35,441 nt of DNA from an uncultured Clostridia bacterium (lineage in GTDB: Bacteria > Bacillota > Clostridia > Christensenellales > Borkfalkiaceae). The notes below the pieces were generated by a model that worked only from the letters and a program-made list of their open reading frames with translations, was not told the DNA's origin and did no database searches. The translations under genes and the position numbers were made by a program. Shown here piece by piece: positions 26,551 to 35,441 of the stretch (its first letter is position 1; every line of letters starts with the position of its first letter). The DNA is taken from contig CALVPT010000016.1 in NCBI GenBank assembly GCA_944354125.1, positions 1 through 35,441 on the forward strand, in the 5' to 3' direction.

Positions 26551-29478
26551 ATGGCAAGATTATTGGGAATCGACGTCGGTTCTACGACCGTCAAGGTGGT
26601 GGCAATCGACGAAGAGGGAAAAATACTGTATAAATCGTACGTCAGGCACTTCGCGCGCGTAAAGGAGACGGTCATTGCCGAGCTCAAAAACGTGCTCGAA
26701 AAGTTCCCGGGCAGTTACAGCGCGTCCATCACGGGCAGTGCGGGTCTCGGGCTTTCCCAGCGCAGCGGCGTTGCGTTCGTGCAGGAAGTGCAGGCGGCGT
26801 TCACGGCAATCCGCAAGTACTATCCCGATGCCGACGCGGCGGTCGAACTCGGCGGCGAGGACGCCAAGATAATATTCATAACGGGCGGCACCGAACAGCG
26901 CATGAACGGCAGCTGTGCGGGCGGCACGGGCGCATTCATCGACCAGATGGCAACGCTTCTGGATATCTCCGTAGACGAGATGGACAAGCTTTCCCTTTCG
27001 GCGGAGAGAATTTATCCCATAGCTTCGCGCTGCGGCGTGTTCGCAAAGTCTGACATTCAGCCGCTGATAAATCAGGGCGCAAAGAAGTCGGACATAGCGG
27101 CATCGATATTTCAGGCGGTTGTCGACCAGACCGTCTCAGGCCTCGCGCAGGGCAGAAGAATAAAAGGCAAAGTGCTGTTTTTGGGCGGCCCTCTGCACTT
27201 CATAAAGGGACTCGGCATTGCGTTCAAGCGTACGCTCAACCTCGACGACGAGCACGCAATCTTCCCCGAGGACGCCCCCTGCTTCATGGCGATAGGTTGC
27301 GCTCTTCATTCGGTCACGGTAAAGGAAGAGGAGCTCGGTTCTATAATTTCCAGAATAGAAAACGCCGCAGGCAGCGACGAGATAATAACGGGCGAACCGC
27401 TGTTCAGGGACAAGCGCGAATATACCGATTTCGTCGCAAGGCACCGCGCCAAGAATCTCGAATTCTGCGAGATTGAAAAGTATACGGGCGGCGCATATCT
27501 CGGCATAGACAGCGGCTCTACGACGACTAAGATTATACTCATCACTCCCGATTGCAGAATACTCTATTCGCACTACCAGTCGAATAACGGACAACCCCTG
27601 GACATAGTAATCGAAAAGCTTACAAAGGTGCTTTCAAAGTTCGGCGACAGGATAAAAATTCTCGGCAGCGCGACTACGGGCTACGGGGAAGACCTCATAA
27701 AGGCGGCAATCAAGGCGGACTTCGGCATAGTCGAGACGGTGGCGCACTTCAAGGCGGCAATGCATTTCAACCCCGACGTGGACTTCATAATAGACATCGG
27801 CGGTCAGGACATAAAGTGCTTCAAGATAAAGAACGGCGCGATAGATTCCATAATGCTCAACGAGGCGTGCTCTTCGGGCTGCGGTTCATTCATTCAGACG
27901 TTTGCAAAGGCAATGGGAATGGAGATAGGCGAGTTCGCGCAGAAGGGACTGTATGCCCCTCACCCCGTCGAGCTGGGTTCGCGCTGTACGGTGTTCATGA
28001 ACTCCGCCGTAAAACAGGCGCAGAAGGAGGGAGCGAGCGTGGAGGATATCTCCGCAGGTCTGTCCTCGTCGATAGTCAAGAACGCCATATATAAGGTTAT
28101 AAGGGCGGCGAGCGCCGACGAGCTGGGCGACAACATCGTCGTTCAGGGCGGCACTTTCCTCAACGACGCCGTTCTGCGCGCGTTTGAAAAGGAGACGGGC
28201 AAACAGGTCATTCGTCCCGGCATCGCAGGGCTTATGGGCGCGTTCGGCGCGGCTCTTTACGCCAAGGAAAACATATCGGGCGAGAGCAAGACCATAACGC
28301 TCGAAGAGTTTAAAAACTTCAGCTATAAGTCCATGGCAACCAACTGCCACGGCTGTACGTCCAACTGCAACATAAACATAATAACTTTCAGCGACGGCCG
28401 AAAACTTGTCTCCGGCAACAAGTGCGAGAGGGGTGCAGGCTTAAAGCCTGCGGGCGACGAGCTGGACATATATGCATACAAGCAAAAGCGCCTTATAGAG
28501 TGCGTAAAGGGCACCAAGGGCGCAAAGGGCAGGGTCGGGCTTCCGCTTCAGCTGGGCATGTACGAGCAGTTGCCCATATGGGCAGGCTTTTTCGAGACGC
28601 TCGGCTTCGAGGTGGTATTGAGCGACAAGTCGACCCGTCAGCTGTATTTCCTCGGTCAGCATACCGTGGCAAGCGACACCGCCTGCTATCCCGCAAAGCT
28701 CATGCACGGGCACATAGAGAGCCTTCTCAATAAGGGCGTGGACTTCATATTCCTGCCCTGCGAGAGCTACAATATCGACGAGCACTGCTCGGTAAACCAC
28801 TACAACTGCCCGATAGTCGCATACTATCCCGAACTCTTGAAGGCAAACAACGAGCGGCTTAACGACGACAACTTCATAATGCCCTACATAGACCTAAACG
28901 CCGCGCCCAGCACGGTGGAAAAGCTGTACCATACATTCAGAAAGTACGGCATTAAGAAGGGTGACATAAAGAGGGCGCTCAAGGAGGGATTTGCCCGACT
29001 CGACGCATATCACAGGGATGTCGCGGCAAAGGGCGACTACATACTCAAGAGGGCGGAAGATCTGGGCAAACAGGCGATAGTGCTGGCAGGCCGTCCCTAT
29101 CACCTCGACCCCGAAATAAATCACGGTATAAACAAACTTCTGACCTCTCTCGGCATGGCGGTGCTGTCGGAGGACGCGGTATATGCCAAGGGCAATCTGG
29201 TCAAGGTCAACGTATTGAACCAGTGGACGTACCACGCAAGGCTGTACCGTGCCGCAGATTTCTGCGCGCATAACGATAACGTAAATCTCGTTCAGCTGGT
29301 CTCCTTCGGATGCGGTCTGGACGCCATAACCACCGATGAAGTGCGCGCCATTTTGGAAAAGAACGGAAAGCTGTATACGCAGATTAAGATAGACGAAATA
29401 AACAACCTCGGCGTCGTCAAGATAAGGCTGAGGAGCATGCTCGCCGCCATAGAGGAGGCAGGGCGCAAAAAAGCATAA
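26551..29478 (+). CDS. double-domain 2-hydroxyacyl-CoA dehydratase activase (BadF/BcrA type) with DUF2229
   Basis: The 975-residue protein contains two ASKHA-fold ATPase domains in tandem. The first has GIDVGSTTVK (6-15), NGSC122AGGTGAF and SRC161GVF; these cysteines match the [4Fe-4S] ligands of HgdC-type activators. The second has GIDSGSTTTK (about 318-327), NEACSSGCGSF and GSRCTVF. A Cys cluster follows (C599, C602, C606, C625), then a DUF2229 region (LPLQLGMYEQLPIWAGFFET). Such proteins use ATP to push low-potential electrons onto iron-sulfur partners. The partner here is most likely the product of the next gene, 21 bases downstream. The physiological substrate is not known. TTGAAA/TATAAT drives the operon. 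Confidence 0.9.
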   Translation: MARLLGIDVGSTTVKVVAIDEEGKILYKSYVRHFARVKETVIAELKNVLEKFPGSYSASITGSAGLGLSQRSGVAFVQEVQAAFTAIRKYYPDADAAVELGGEDAKIIFITGGTEQRMNGSCAGGTGAFIDQMATLLDISVDEMDKLSLSAERIYPIASRCGVFAKSDIQPLINQGAKKSDIAASIFQAVVDQTVSGLAQGRRIKGKVLFLGGPLHFIKGLGIAFKRTLNLDDEHAIFPEDAPCFMAIGCALHSVTVKEEELGSIISRIENAAGSDEIITGEPLFRDKREYTDFVARHRAKNLEFCEIEKYTGGAYLGIDSGSTTTKIILITPDCRILYSHYQSNNGQPLDIVIEKLTKVLSKFGDRIKILGSATTGYGEDLIKAAIKADFGIVETVAHFKAAMHFNPDVDFIIDIGGQDIKCFKIKNGAIDSIMLNEACSSGCGSFIQTFAKAMGMEIGEFAQKGLYAPHPVELGSRCTVFMNSAVKQAQKEGASVEDISAGLSSSIVKNAIYKVIRAASADELGDNIVVQGGTFLNDAVLRAFEKETGKQVIRPGIAGLMGAFGAALYAKENISGESKTITLEEFKNFSYKSMATNCHGCTSNCNINIITFSDGRKLVSGNKCERGAGLKPAGDELDIYAYKQKRLIECVKGTKGAKGRVGLPLQLGMYEQLPIWAGFFETLGFEVVLSDKSTRQLYFLGQHTVASDTACYPAKLMHGHIESLLNKGVDFIFLPCESYNIDEHCSVNHYNCPIVAYYPELLKANNERLNDDNFIMPYIDLNAAPSTVEKLYHTFRKYGIKKGDIKRALKEGFARLDAYHRDVAAKGDYILKRAEDLGKQAIVLAGRPYHLDPEINHGINKLLTSLGMAVLSEDAVYAKGNLVKVNVLNQWTYHARLYRAADFCAHNDNVNLVQLVSFGCGLDAITTDEVRAILEKNGKLYTQIKIDEINNLGVVKIRLRSMLAAIEEAGRKKA

Positions 29479-29499
29479 CCGCCGATAAGGTAAAACACT

Positions 29500-30774
29500 A
29501 TGGAAGAAATCAGGACGACAGACTATACCGACGACTACCCCAGGTGGAAGGAGGAGTATAAATCCACCTACAAGATACTCATACCCGACATGCTTCCCTG
29601 GCATTTCGCCATAATAGAGGGGCTGCTGAGGCAGGAGGGGTACGACGTCGAAATACTCAAAAATTCCTCGCGCACGGTCATAGACGAGGGGTTAAAGCAC
29701 GTGCACAACGACACCTGCTATCCCTGTCTGTGCGTCGTAGGTCAATATATCGACGCGCTCAAGAGCGGCAAATACGACCTCGACCATACCGCCGTGCTCA
29801 TATCGCAGTCGGGCGGCGGCTGCAGGGCGTCGAACTATATACCGCTCATAAGAAAGGCGCTCAAAAGGGAATTTCCGCAGGTGCCCGTCATATCGCTCAA
29901 CTTCTCGGGACTCGAAAAGGATTCGTCCTTCAAGATAGGCGCAAAACTCCTTTTAAAGCTCGCATATGCCGTGTTCTACGGCGATACGCTCATGTGGTGC
30001 TATAACCAGACGCGTCCATACGAAGTCACGCCCGGCGATTCGGACAGGGCGAGGGACGAGCTGGTAAGGGAGATAACCGACTCATTCAGGGGCAAGAGAT
30101 ACAAGAAGTTCGACGAGATTAACAGTCTGATAATCGACAGATTCGCCTCGGTAGAGCGCAAAAAAGAGCGCAAGGTCAAGGTTGGCATAGTCGGCGAGAT
30201 ATACGTAAAATATGCATATCTCGGCAACAATCATCTCGAACAGTTCCTCCTCTCCGAGGACTGCGAACCCGTAGTCCCCGCGCTCATGGACTTCCTGTTA
30301 TACTGCATAGTAAACAACATAAACGACGGCTATTACTACGGCAGAAAGGGGCTTGTATGGCGCATATACAAGCTCGTGTACAGGATAATTCATGGCAAAC
30401 AGAAGAGGGTTATAAAACTGTTCGAAAAGGAGGGGTCGTTCGAACCCGTGCACGACTTCGAGCATCTCCGCCGCTGTGCCGACAAGGTAATAAACCAGGG
30501 CGTAAAGATGGGCGAAGGCTGGCTCATTCCCGCCGAAATGGCGGCGCTTGCCGAGACGGGCGTCGAAAATATTGTCTGCGCCCAGCCATTCGGCTGTCTG
30601 CCCAACCACATTGCGGGCAAGGGCGTCATCCGTACGCTCAAGAGCCTTTATAAGGACGAAAACGTCGTTGCGGTCGACTACGACCCGTCGGCAACCAAGG
30701 TAAACCAGGAAAACCGCATAAAACTCATGTTGGCAACCGCGCGCGAAAATCTCGCCGCTAAGGAGAATAAATAA
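29500..30774 (+). CDS. 2-hydroxyacyl-CoA dehydratase-like iron-sulfur protein (C-terminal partner of activase)
   Basis: The 424-residue protein has the pattern of the C-terminal part of very large activase fusions. It has a KILIPDMLPWHFAIIEGLLR start, Cys-rich DTCYPCLC (C73, C76, C78), SQSGGGC108RASNY, VGIVGEIYVKYAYLGNNHLE, and a final AQPFGCLPNHIAGKG with another Cys. The cysteines likely hold one or two iron-sulfur clusters, possibly of double-cubane type. From family knowledge, the two ORFs here are often a single protein of about 1,400 residues; here they are split, with a stop and a 21-base gap. It would be the electron-accepting catalytic half. Confidence 0.85.
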   Translation: MEEIRTTDYTDDYPRWKEEYKSTYKILIPDMLPWHFAIIEGLLRQEGYDVEILKNSSRTVIDEGLKHVHNDTCYPCLCVVGQYIDALKSGKYDLDHTAVLISQSGGGCRASNYIPLIRKALKREFPQVPVISLNFSGLEKDSSFKIGAKLLLKLAYAVFYGDTLMWCYNQTRPYEVTPGDSDRARDELVREITDSFRGKRYKKFDEINSLIIDRFASVERKKERKVKVGIVGEIYVKYAYLGNNHLEQFLLSEDCEPVVPALMDFLLYCIVNNINDGYYYGRKGLVWRIYKLVYRIIHGKQKRVIKLFEKEGSFEPVHDFEHLRRCADKVINQGVKMGEGWLIPAEMAALAETGVENIVCAQPFGCLPNHIAGKGVIRTLKSLYKDENVVAVDYDPSATKVNQENRIKLMLATARENLAAKENK

Positions 30775-30796
30775 GCGCCGACAGGGCAAAAATACA

Positions 30797-30835
30797 GGCG
30801 GCGGCTGACAGAAACTGTCAGCCGCCGCCCTCTTT
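30797..30835 (+). terminator. terminator of the activase operon
   Basis: The 15-bp perfect stem GGCGGCGGCTGACAG (30797-30811) with CTGTCAGCCGCCGCC (30815-30829), loop AAA, is followed by CTCTTTCT. Confidence 0.9.
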
Positions 30836-30993
30836 CTATCTGTATAAAAACCGTGTTAGTCAGGGCATATTACGGGGTCAATTGCGCATATGTCATAATT
30901 TGCATATATTATCACAAAATGCCGTTTATAGGGGCATAGTATGGGGGCAATTTCAAAAAATACCTTAACGTGTCGTGCCCGTAAAGACGAAAA

Positions 30994-31025
30994 GGGCGGC
31001 GAGCCGTAAATTCGGCTCGCCGCCC
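30994..31025 (-). terminator. terminator of ychF
   Basis: The 13-bp stem GGGCGGCGAGCCG (30994-31006) with its complement (31013-31025) is followed leftward by CTTTTCG. Between this and the previous hairpin (30836-30993) no gene or signal is seen. Confidence 0.85.
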
Positions 31026-31064
31026 CCGTTTGCCGACGGAAATCTCCGTCGCGAAAATTTTAAT

Positions 31065-32165
31065 TTAAACGTTGAAGCGGAAGAGTATGACGTCGCCGTC
31101 CTTTACCACGTAGTCCTTGCCTTCGCTTCTGACTTTGCCCTTTTCGCGCGCGCCCACAAGGCCGCCGCACTCAAGAAGGGTCTTATAGTCGACGACTTCC
31201 GCGCGTATGAAGCCCTTTTCGAAGTCGGAGTGAATGACGCCTGCCGCCTGGGGAGCCTTGGTGCCGTTTTTAATCGTCCACGCCCTCGTCTCCTTTTCGC
31301 CTGCGGTGAGGTAGGATATAAGTCCCAGAAGGTGGTAGCTCTTCTTTATAAGGCGGTTGAGTCCGCTCTCTTTAAGACCCAGCTCCTCCAAGAAGATTGC
31401 GCTCTCCTCGGGGGGCATCTTGGAAAGTTCTTCCTCGGTCTTGGCGCATATTACCATTACCTCGCTGCCCTCTTTCTCGGCAAACTCCTTGACTTTTACG
31501 ACCAGGGGAATGTCGTCCTCGTCCTTGCCCATGTCGAATTCGGAGATATTTGCCGCATATATTACGGGCTTTGCAGTCAGAAGGAAGAGGTTGTCAAGGT
31601 AAACTTTTTCGTCCTCGGTGCACTCCATCAGCCTTGCAGGTTTTTCCTCGGAGAGGAACTTTTCCAACTTTTCGAGGAAGGCGTATTCTGCCGCCGCTTC
31701 CTTGTTTGCGCCGCCCTTTGCCGTGTTGCGTATTCTGTCCTGACGCTTGTTTACCGCCTCGATATCGGCGAGAATGAGCTCAAGCGTTATGGTCGTAATG
31801 TCGGCTACGGGGTCGATTTTATTGCTTACGTGCGTTACGTTTTCGTCCTCGAAGCACCTTACCACGTGCACTATGGCGTCGCATTCCCTTATGTGCGAGA
31901 GGAACTTGTTGCCCAGACCTTCGCCGTGGGACGCGCCCTTTACAAGGCCTGCAATGTCTACGAATTCGACGATGGCGGGGGTGACTTTCTTGCTCGAATA
32001 CAGCTCGGCAAGCCTGTCCAGCCTCTCGTCGGGTACGGCTACTACGCCCACGTTGGGCTCTATCGTGCAGAAGGGATAGTTTGCAGCCTCTGCGCCTGCG
32101 TGCGTGATTGCGTTGAAAAGCGTCGATTTTCCCACGTTGGGCAGACCGACTACACCTAATTTCAT
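31065..32165 (-). CDS. ychF: YchF/OLA1-type ribosome-associated ATPase
   Basis: The 366-residue protein starts MKLGVVGLPNVGKSTLFNAI with the G1 loop GLPNVGKS. It continues with FVDIAGLVKGASHGEGLGNKF (G3), the helical coiled-coil insertion (EAVNKRQDRIRN...) and the C-terminal TGS domain (AWTIKNGTKAPQAAGVIHSD, ending DGDVILFRFNV). YchF is an Obg-family protein that prefers ATP and associates with ribosomes. GAGGAAG precedes the ATG. Length and motifs match the family fully. Confidence 0.96.
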   Translation of the reverse strand: MKLGVVGLPNVGKSTLFNAITHAGAEAANYPFCTIEPNVGVVAVPDERLDRLAELYSSKKVTPAIVEFVDIAGLVKGASHGEGLGNKFLSHIRECDAIVHVVRCFEDENVTHVSNKIDPVADITTITLELILADIEAVNKRQDRIRNTAKGGANKEAAAEYAFLEKLEKFLSEEKPARLMECTEDEKVYLDNLFLLTAKPVIYAANISEFDMGKDEDDIPLVVKVKEFAEKEGSEVMVICAKTEEELSKMPPEESAIFLEELGLKESGLNRLIKKSYHLLGLISYLTAGEKETRAWTIKNGTKAPQAAGVIHSDFEKGFIRAEVVDYKTLLECGGLVGAREKGKVRSEGKDYVVKDGDVILFRFNV

Positions 32166-32241
32166 GTTAAAACTTCCTCAAAATTTAATAAGACAATTAT
32201 AATATATTTTTTAAAAAAATCAAATGAGTTTGAGGTATAAG

Positions 32242-32270
32242 TTGCCAAATTTTTTGCCGTGTGATAGAAT
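32242..32270 (+). promoter_or_regulatory. promoter of argS
   Basis: TTGCCA (32242-32247) and TAGAAT (32265-32270) have a 17-bp spacer. No T-box structure is present in the very short leader. Confidence 0.65.
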
Positions 32271-32291
32271 TTAGGCAAAGGTAATAAGAAT

Positions 32292-33974
32292 ATGGACTAC
32301 AAAAAGTATATTGCAGACAAAATTTCGGTGGAGGGCGTTCCGTCGGCCGACATAGAAAGCCTCATCGCCGTTCCCCCCAACACGGATATGGGCGACTATG
32401 CCCTGCCCTGCTTCAGGTTCGCCAAGGCGCTTAAAAAATCGCCCGTCGCAATCGCGCAGGAGCTTGCCGCCGTCATTTCTCCCGACGACGTCATTTCGGA
32501 GGTGTCCGCACTCAACGGCTATCTCAACTTCAGGATAGACAAGGCAGGACTTCTCCGCTCGACTCTTCTCCGCATAGAAACGGAGGGCGCAGATTACGGC
32601 TCGGCGCATATAGGAGAGGGCAAGACCATATGCATCGACTACTCGTCGGTAAATATCGCCAAGCCCTTCCACATAGGGCACCTTTCGACTACGGTCATAG
32701 GCGGCGCGCTGTATAAGATATTTGCCTTCCTAGGCTACAAGGTCGTAGGCATAAACCATCTCGGCGACTACGGCACCCAGTTCGGCAAGCTGATTTCGGC
32801 ATACAAGCACTGGGGCAACAGAGAGGACGTCGAAAAGAGGGGCATATTCGCCGTCAACGAACTCTATGTCCGCTTCAATAGCGAGGCGACCGAGGAGATG
32901 GAGGCTGAGGCAAGGGAATATTTCCGCCTTATCGAAAACGGCGACAAGGCGGCGAACGAGCTCTTCGACTGGTTCAAGGCGCTTACTTTGAAATACGTCA
33001 ACAAGATCTATGACCGCCTCGGCGTTAAGTTCGACAGCTACAACGGCGAACGTTTCTATACGGACAAGATGCAGCCCGTCATAGACGAGCTCAAGGAAAA
33101 GGGACTTTTGAAGGAGAGTAACGGCGCGCAGGTCGTCGATCTCGAGGCATACGGCATGCCGCCCTGTCTTATCCTCCGTTCGGACGGCGCATCTCTTTAC
33201 GCCACGCGCGACCTCGCCGCGGCATATTACCGCAAGGCGACATACGACTTCTATAAGTGCCTTTACGTCGTGGCATATCAGCAGAATCTGCACTTCAAAC
33301 AGCTCTTCAAGGTCTTAGAGCTTCTCGGCAAGGAGTGGGCTAAGGACATGGTTCACGTAGCCTACGGCATGGTCTCCCTCGAGGACGGCGCAATGTCTAC
33401 CCGAAAGGGCAAGGTCGTGTGGCTGGAAGACGTCATAAACAAGTGCGTCGAAAAGGCGCTCAAGGTCATAGACGAAAAGAATCCCGACCTTGCAGACAAG
33501 CGCGAGGTTGCCGAAAAGGTGGGCGTCGGCGCGGTCATATTCGGCGCGCTGTACAACAACAAGATAAAGGACATAGTCTTCTCCTACGACAAGGTCTTAA
33601 GCTTCGAGGGCGAAACGGGCGTATATTGCCAGTATACCTGCGCCAGGGCTAATTCGGTAGTCGGCAAGGCGGAGGGCATGTCCAGGGAGCTCCCCGAAAA
33701 GCCCGACGTCAATGCCGAGGAATTCGAGGTAGTAAAGGCGCTTGCCGCCTTCCCCGATGCGGTAAAGGAGGCGGCGGACAAGTACGAGCCGAGCGTCATT
33801 GCGCGCTATGCCGTAGACCTTTCGCAGAAGTTCAACAAGTTCTACTTCGAGTGCAAGATACTCTCCGCCGAAGAGGGCGTAAGGGCGCAGAGGCTGGCGA
33901 TAACCGACGCGACGCTCATAACGCTTAAAAACGCTCTGTCCCTTCTCGGAATAGGCGTTCCCGAAAAGATGTAA
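32292..33974 (+). CDS. argS: arginyl-tRNA synthetase
   Basis: The 560-residue class I synthetase has the N-terminal additional domain (1-100), the HIGH motif in FHIGHLST (127-130), NHLGDYGTQFG, and a KMSKS-equivalent in GAMSTRKGK. A C-terminal anticodon-binding domain with YGVEPSVIARYAVDLSQKFNKFY-like sequence is typical of ArgS. It charges tRNA-Arg with arginine. AAAGG lies upstream of the ATG. The HAD phosphatase gene starts two bases after the stop, so they form an operon. Confidence 0.97.
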   Translation: MDYKKYIADKISVEGVPSADIESLIAVPPNTDMGDYALPCFRFAKALKKSPVAIAQELAAVISPDDVISEVSALNGYLNFRIDKAGLLRSTLLRIETEGADYGSAHIGEGKTICIDYSSVNIAKPFHIGHLSTTVIGGALYKIFAFLGYKVVGINHLGDYGTQFGKLISAYKHWGNREDVEKRGIFAVNELYVRFNSEATEEMEAEAREYFRLIENGDKAANELFDWFKALTLKYVNKIYDRLGVKFDSYNGERFYTDKMQPVIDELKEKGLLKESNGAQVVDLEAYGMPPCLILRSDGASLYATRDLAAAYYRKATYDFYKCLYVVAYQQNLHFKQLFKVLELLGKEWAKDMVHVAYGMVSLEDGAMSTRKGKVVWLEDVINKCVEKALKVIDEKNPDLADKREVAEKVGVGAVIFGALYNNKIKDIVFSYDKVLSFEGETGVYCQYTCARANSVVGKAEGMSRELPEKPDVNAEEFEVVKALAAFPDAVKEAADKYEPSVIARYAVDLSQKFNKFYFECKILSAEEGVRAQRLAITDATLITLKNALSLLGIGVPEKM

Positions 33975-33976
33975 AT

Positions 33977-34627
33977 ATGTATAAGGCTATACTTTTCGAC
34001 CTCGACGGCACTCTGTTGGATACGTCGAGGGATATAAATGCAGTACTCAATGACGCTCTTTCACACTTCGGGCTGGCAAAGATAAGCCTTTCCGATACCT
34101 TGAGGTATGTCGGCAACGGCGCGCGAGAGCTCGTCCGCCGCGCCATAGGCGTTGAAAATGCGGGGCGTCTGGACGAGATAAGCGACTATTACGTCGCCGA
34201 GTTCGACAAGTGCGACAACGAGCGCGCAACCATATACGAAGGCGAGGCGCACGCGCTTAGGGCGTTCAAGGATAAGGGCATAAAGCTCGGCATACTTTCC
34301 AATAAGCCACAGGCGGCGGCAGAACACGTATACGAGCTGTTCTTCAAAGAATACTCCTTCGACTTCGTTCAGGGGCAGAAGGAGGGGTTCGGCTTAAAGC
34401 CCTCGCCCGAAGGAGTGTATGCCGCACTCTCCGCACTTAAGGTCAAAAAGGAGGAGTGCCTGTTCGTCGGCGACGGCGAGACGGACGTTAAGACGGCTGA
34501 AAATGCCGGCGTAGACGGCGTAAGCGTGCTTTGGGGTTTCAGGACGAAGGCGCAGCTCGAGGCGGCAGGCGCGAAGAGATTTGTCGAAAGCTTTAATGAG
34601 CTGGAAAAACTTGTCTTGTGCGAATAA
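33977..34627 (+). CDS. HAD-superfamily hydrolase, phosphoglycolate-phosphatase-like
   Basis: The 216-residue protein has D8-L-D10-G-T (LFDLDGTLLDT), SNKP (motif II), K in GLKPSPEG (motif III) and GDGETD (motif IV), with an alpha-helical cap of the IA subclass. It removes phosphate from a small substrate, and Gph-like activity on phosphoglycolate is the usual guess. It is cotranscribed with argS (gap two bases) and depends on translational coupling, as no RBS lies outside the argS end. It is a paralogue-like relative of 22337-22996, though clearly distinct in sequence. Confidence 0.9.
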   Translation: MYKAILFDLDGTLLDTSRDINAVLNDALSHFGLAKISLSDTLRYVGNGARELVRRAIGVENAGRLDEISDYYVAEFDKCDNERATIYEGEAHALRAFKDKGIKLGILSNKPQAAAEHVYELFFKEYSFDFVQGQKEGFGLKPSPEGVYAALSALKVKKEECLFVGDGETDVKTAENAGVDGVSVLWGFRTKAQLEAAGAKRFVESFNELEKLVLCE

Positions 34628-34667
34628 AAATTTTACCTCGTTTTCACAATATTTTTGATTGCTGTTG

Positions 34668-34696
34668 TTGCTAAAATTATTTAACTATGGTATAAT
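34668..34696 (+). promoter_or_regulatory. promoter of the rubrerythrin gene
   Basis: TTGCTA (34668-34673) and TATAAT (34691-34696) have a 17-bp spacer. No PerR-box palindrome is evident. Confidence 0.7.
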
Positions 34697-34739
34697 AAAA
34701 TCACAAAAAATAAAACCAATATGACAGGAGAAATTCAAA

Positions 34740-35276
34740 ATGAAAAGATGTTCCGTATGCGGCGAAATTCTCGCCGATGACGTAGTTGAATGCCCCGTTT
34801 GCCATGCAAAGGGCGATAAGCTTGTTCCCATCGCTGAAGAAAAGAAGGGCTTTGCCTGCGAGCACCACGTAGGCGACGGCGTTGTAGAGGACAAGGAAGT
34901 TATGGAAGGCCTTCGCGCTAACTTTGCAGGCGAGTGCACCGAAGTAGGCATGTACCTTGCAATGGCAAGAGTGGCAGAAAGAGAGGGCTATCCCGAAATC
35001 GCAGAAGCTTACAAGAGATATGCATATGAAGAGGCTGAACACGCTTCCAAGTTTGCAGAGCTTCTCGGCGAGGTTGTAACTCCTTCTACCAAGAAGAACC
35101 TCGAACTCCGCGCCGCTGCAGAGGCAGGCGCTTGCGAGGGCAAGCTCGAAATAGCTAAGAGGGCTAAGCAGCTCGGCTATGACGCAATCCACGATACCGT
35201 TCACGAGATGGCAAAGGACGAGGCTCGTCACGGCGCCGGCTTTGCAGGCCTTCTCAAGAGATATTTCAACGACTGA
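34740..35276 (+). CDS. reverse rubrerythrin (peroxide-detoxifying diiron protein)
   Basis: The 178-residue protein has an N-terminal rubredoxin-like domain (C4-x2-C7, C18-x2-C21), then a ferritin-like four-helix diiron domain. Its ligand candidates are E65, E98 and H101 in the first helix pair, and E133, E161 and H164 in the second. The order rubredoxin-first is that of reverse rubrerythrins known from clostridia, which reduce hydrogen peroxide with electrons from NADH via a reductase. The codon use is noticeably optimised, implying high expression. AGGAG precedes the ATG, and it stands alone between its own promoter and terminator. Confidence 0.93.
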   Translation: MKRCSVCGEILADDVVECPVCHAKGDKLVPIAEEKKGFACEHHVGDGVVEDKEVMEGLRANFAGECTEVGMYLAMARVAEREGYPEIAEAYKRYAYEEAEHASKFAELLGEVVTPSTKKNLELRAAAEAGACEGKLEIAKRAKQLGYDAIHDTVHEMAKDEARHGAGFAGLLKRYFND

Positions 35277-35336
35277 TTTGCTGTCCGTGCGCAATGAATC
35301 TTGCGCCTGAGACATATTGCACAAAAGATAAAATTT

Positions 35337-35370
35337 ATCCCCGACGGGCTTTTCCCGTCGGGGATTTTTG
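35337..35370 (+). terminator. intrinsic terminator of the rubrerythrin gene
   Basis: ATCCCCGACGGG (35337-35348), loop CTTTT, CCCGTCGGGGAT (35354-35365), then TTTTG. Confidence 0.93.
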
Positions 35371-35381
35371 TAAAGAAAAAC

Positions 35382-35400
35382 CCACCAACTATGTTGGTGG
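35382..35400. repeat. perfect hairpin at the window edge, possible IS200/IS605-type end
   Basis: CCACCAAC-TAT-GTTGGTGG is an 8-bp perfect hairpin just after the terminator. Subterminal hairpins of this type are used by Y1 transposases of IS200/IS605 elements. No transposase is visible because the window ends. Confidence 0.3.
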
Positions 35401-35441
35401 TCACCTTGTGGCTTTAGCCGTTATGCTTGTTGGGTATACAA

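Overview
The window comes from a chromosome of an endospore-forming member of the Clostridia (Bacillota). The evidence is a clear SpoIIID regulator, a coupled glycosyltransferase and BclA-like collagen gene pair, FabK-type enoyl reduction, a reverse rubrerythrin, a 2-hydroxyacyl-CoA dehydratase-type activase, strong AAGGAGG-type ribosome binding sites and TTGACA/TATAAT promoters with 17-bp spacers. I cannot name the genus; the gene style fits an uncultured gut-type clostridium.

Left flank (1-6272): a broken cell-surface lipoprotein gene with BspA-type leucine-rich repeats (one nonsense codon and one single-base frameshift), fabK-fabZ for fatty-acid synthesis, then a GT2 glycosyltransferase overlapping by 11 bases a collagen-like, probably spore-surface protein gene.

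Mobile element (6326-20523, about 14.2 kb): an integrated element sits in the 3' end of a tRNA-Pro(CGG) gene, bounded by a 26-bp direct repeat (attL/attR) and by paired TTGGGGGCAAA sites at both ends. Its gene content suggests an integrated filamentous phage (inovirus-like) of a Gram-positive host. From left to right it has a tyrosine integrase, a zinc-ribbon plus PD-(D/E)XK nuclease-like protein and an XRE repressor, all leftward. The rightward early operon encodes a DEDDh exonuclease, two proteins of unknown function, an ssDNA-binding-like protein and a Rep_1-type HUH rolling-circle initiator. The rightward late block has two small basic proteins, two exported or anchored proteins, a 33-residue single-span peptide and a large membrane P-loop ATPase of Zot/pI type. 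A leftward cluster of five tiny genes and a hairpin-rich non-coding end complete it. There is no terminase, portal, capsid or lysin gene. No canonical major coat protein could be assigned. Notable non-coding features are a repressor/operator switch with a probably leaderless repressor transcript, a 13-base motif repeated in front of three early genes, a 32-base hairpin element repeated on both sides of the replication block, and a likely double-strand origin just upstream of rep.

Right flank (20524-35441): the displaced native terminator of the tRNA, a 116-bp tandem repeat, a lipoprotein gene, a HAD phosphatase gene, an AT-rich two-gene cassette (HTH repressor and Gly-rich membrane protein) with operators inside a consensus promoter, an SPFH protein plus ribbon-helix-helix pair, spoIIID, a two-gene 2-hydroxyacyl-CoA dehydratase-type activase/reductase system, ychF, argS with a HAD phosphatase, and a reverse rubrerythrin.
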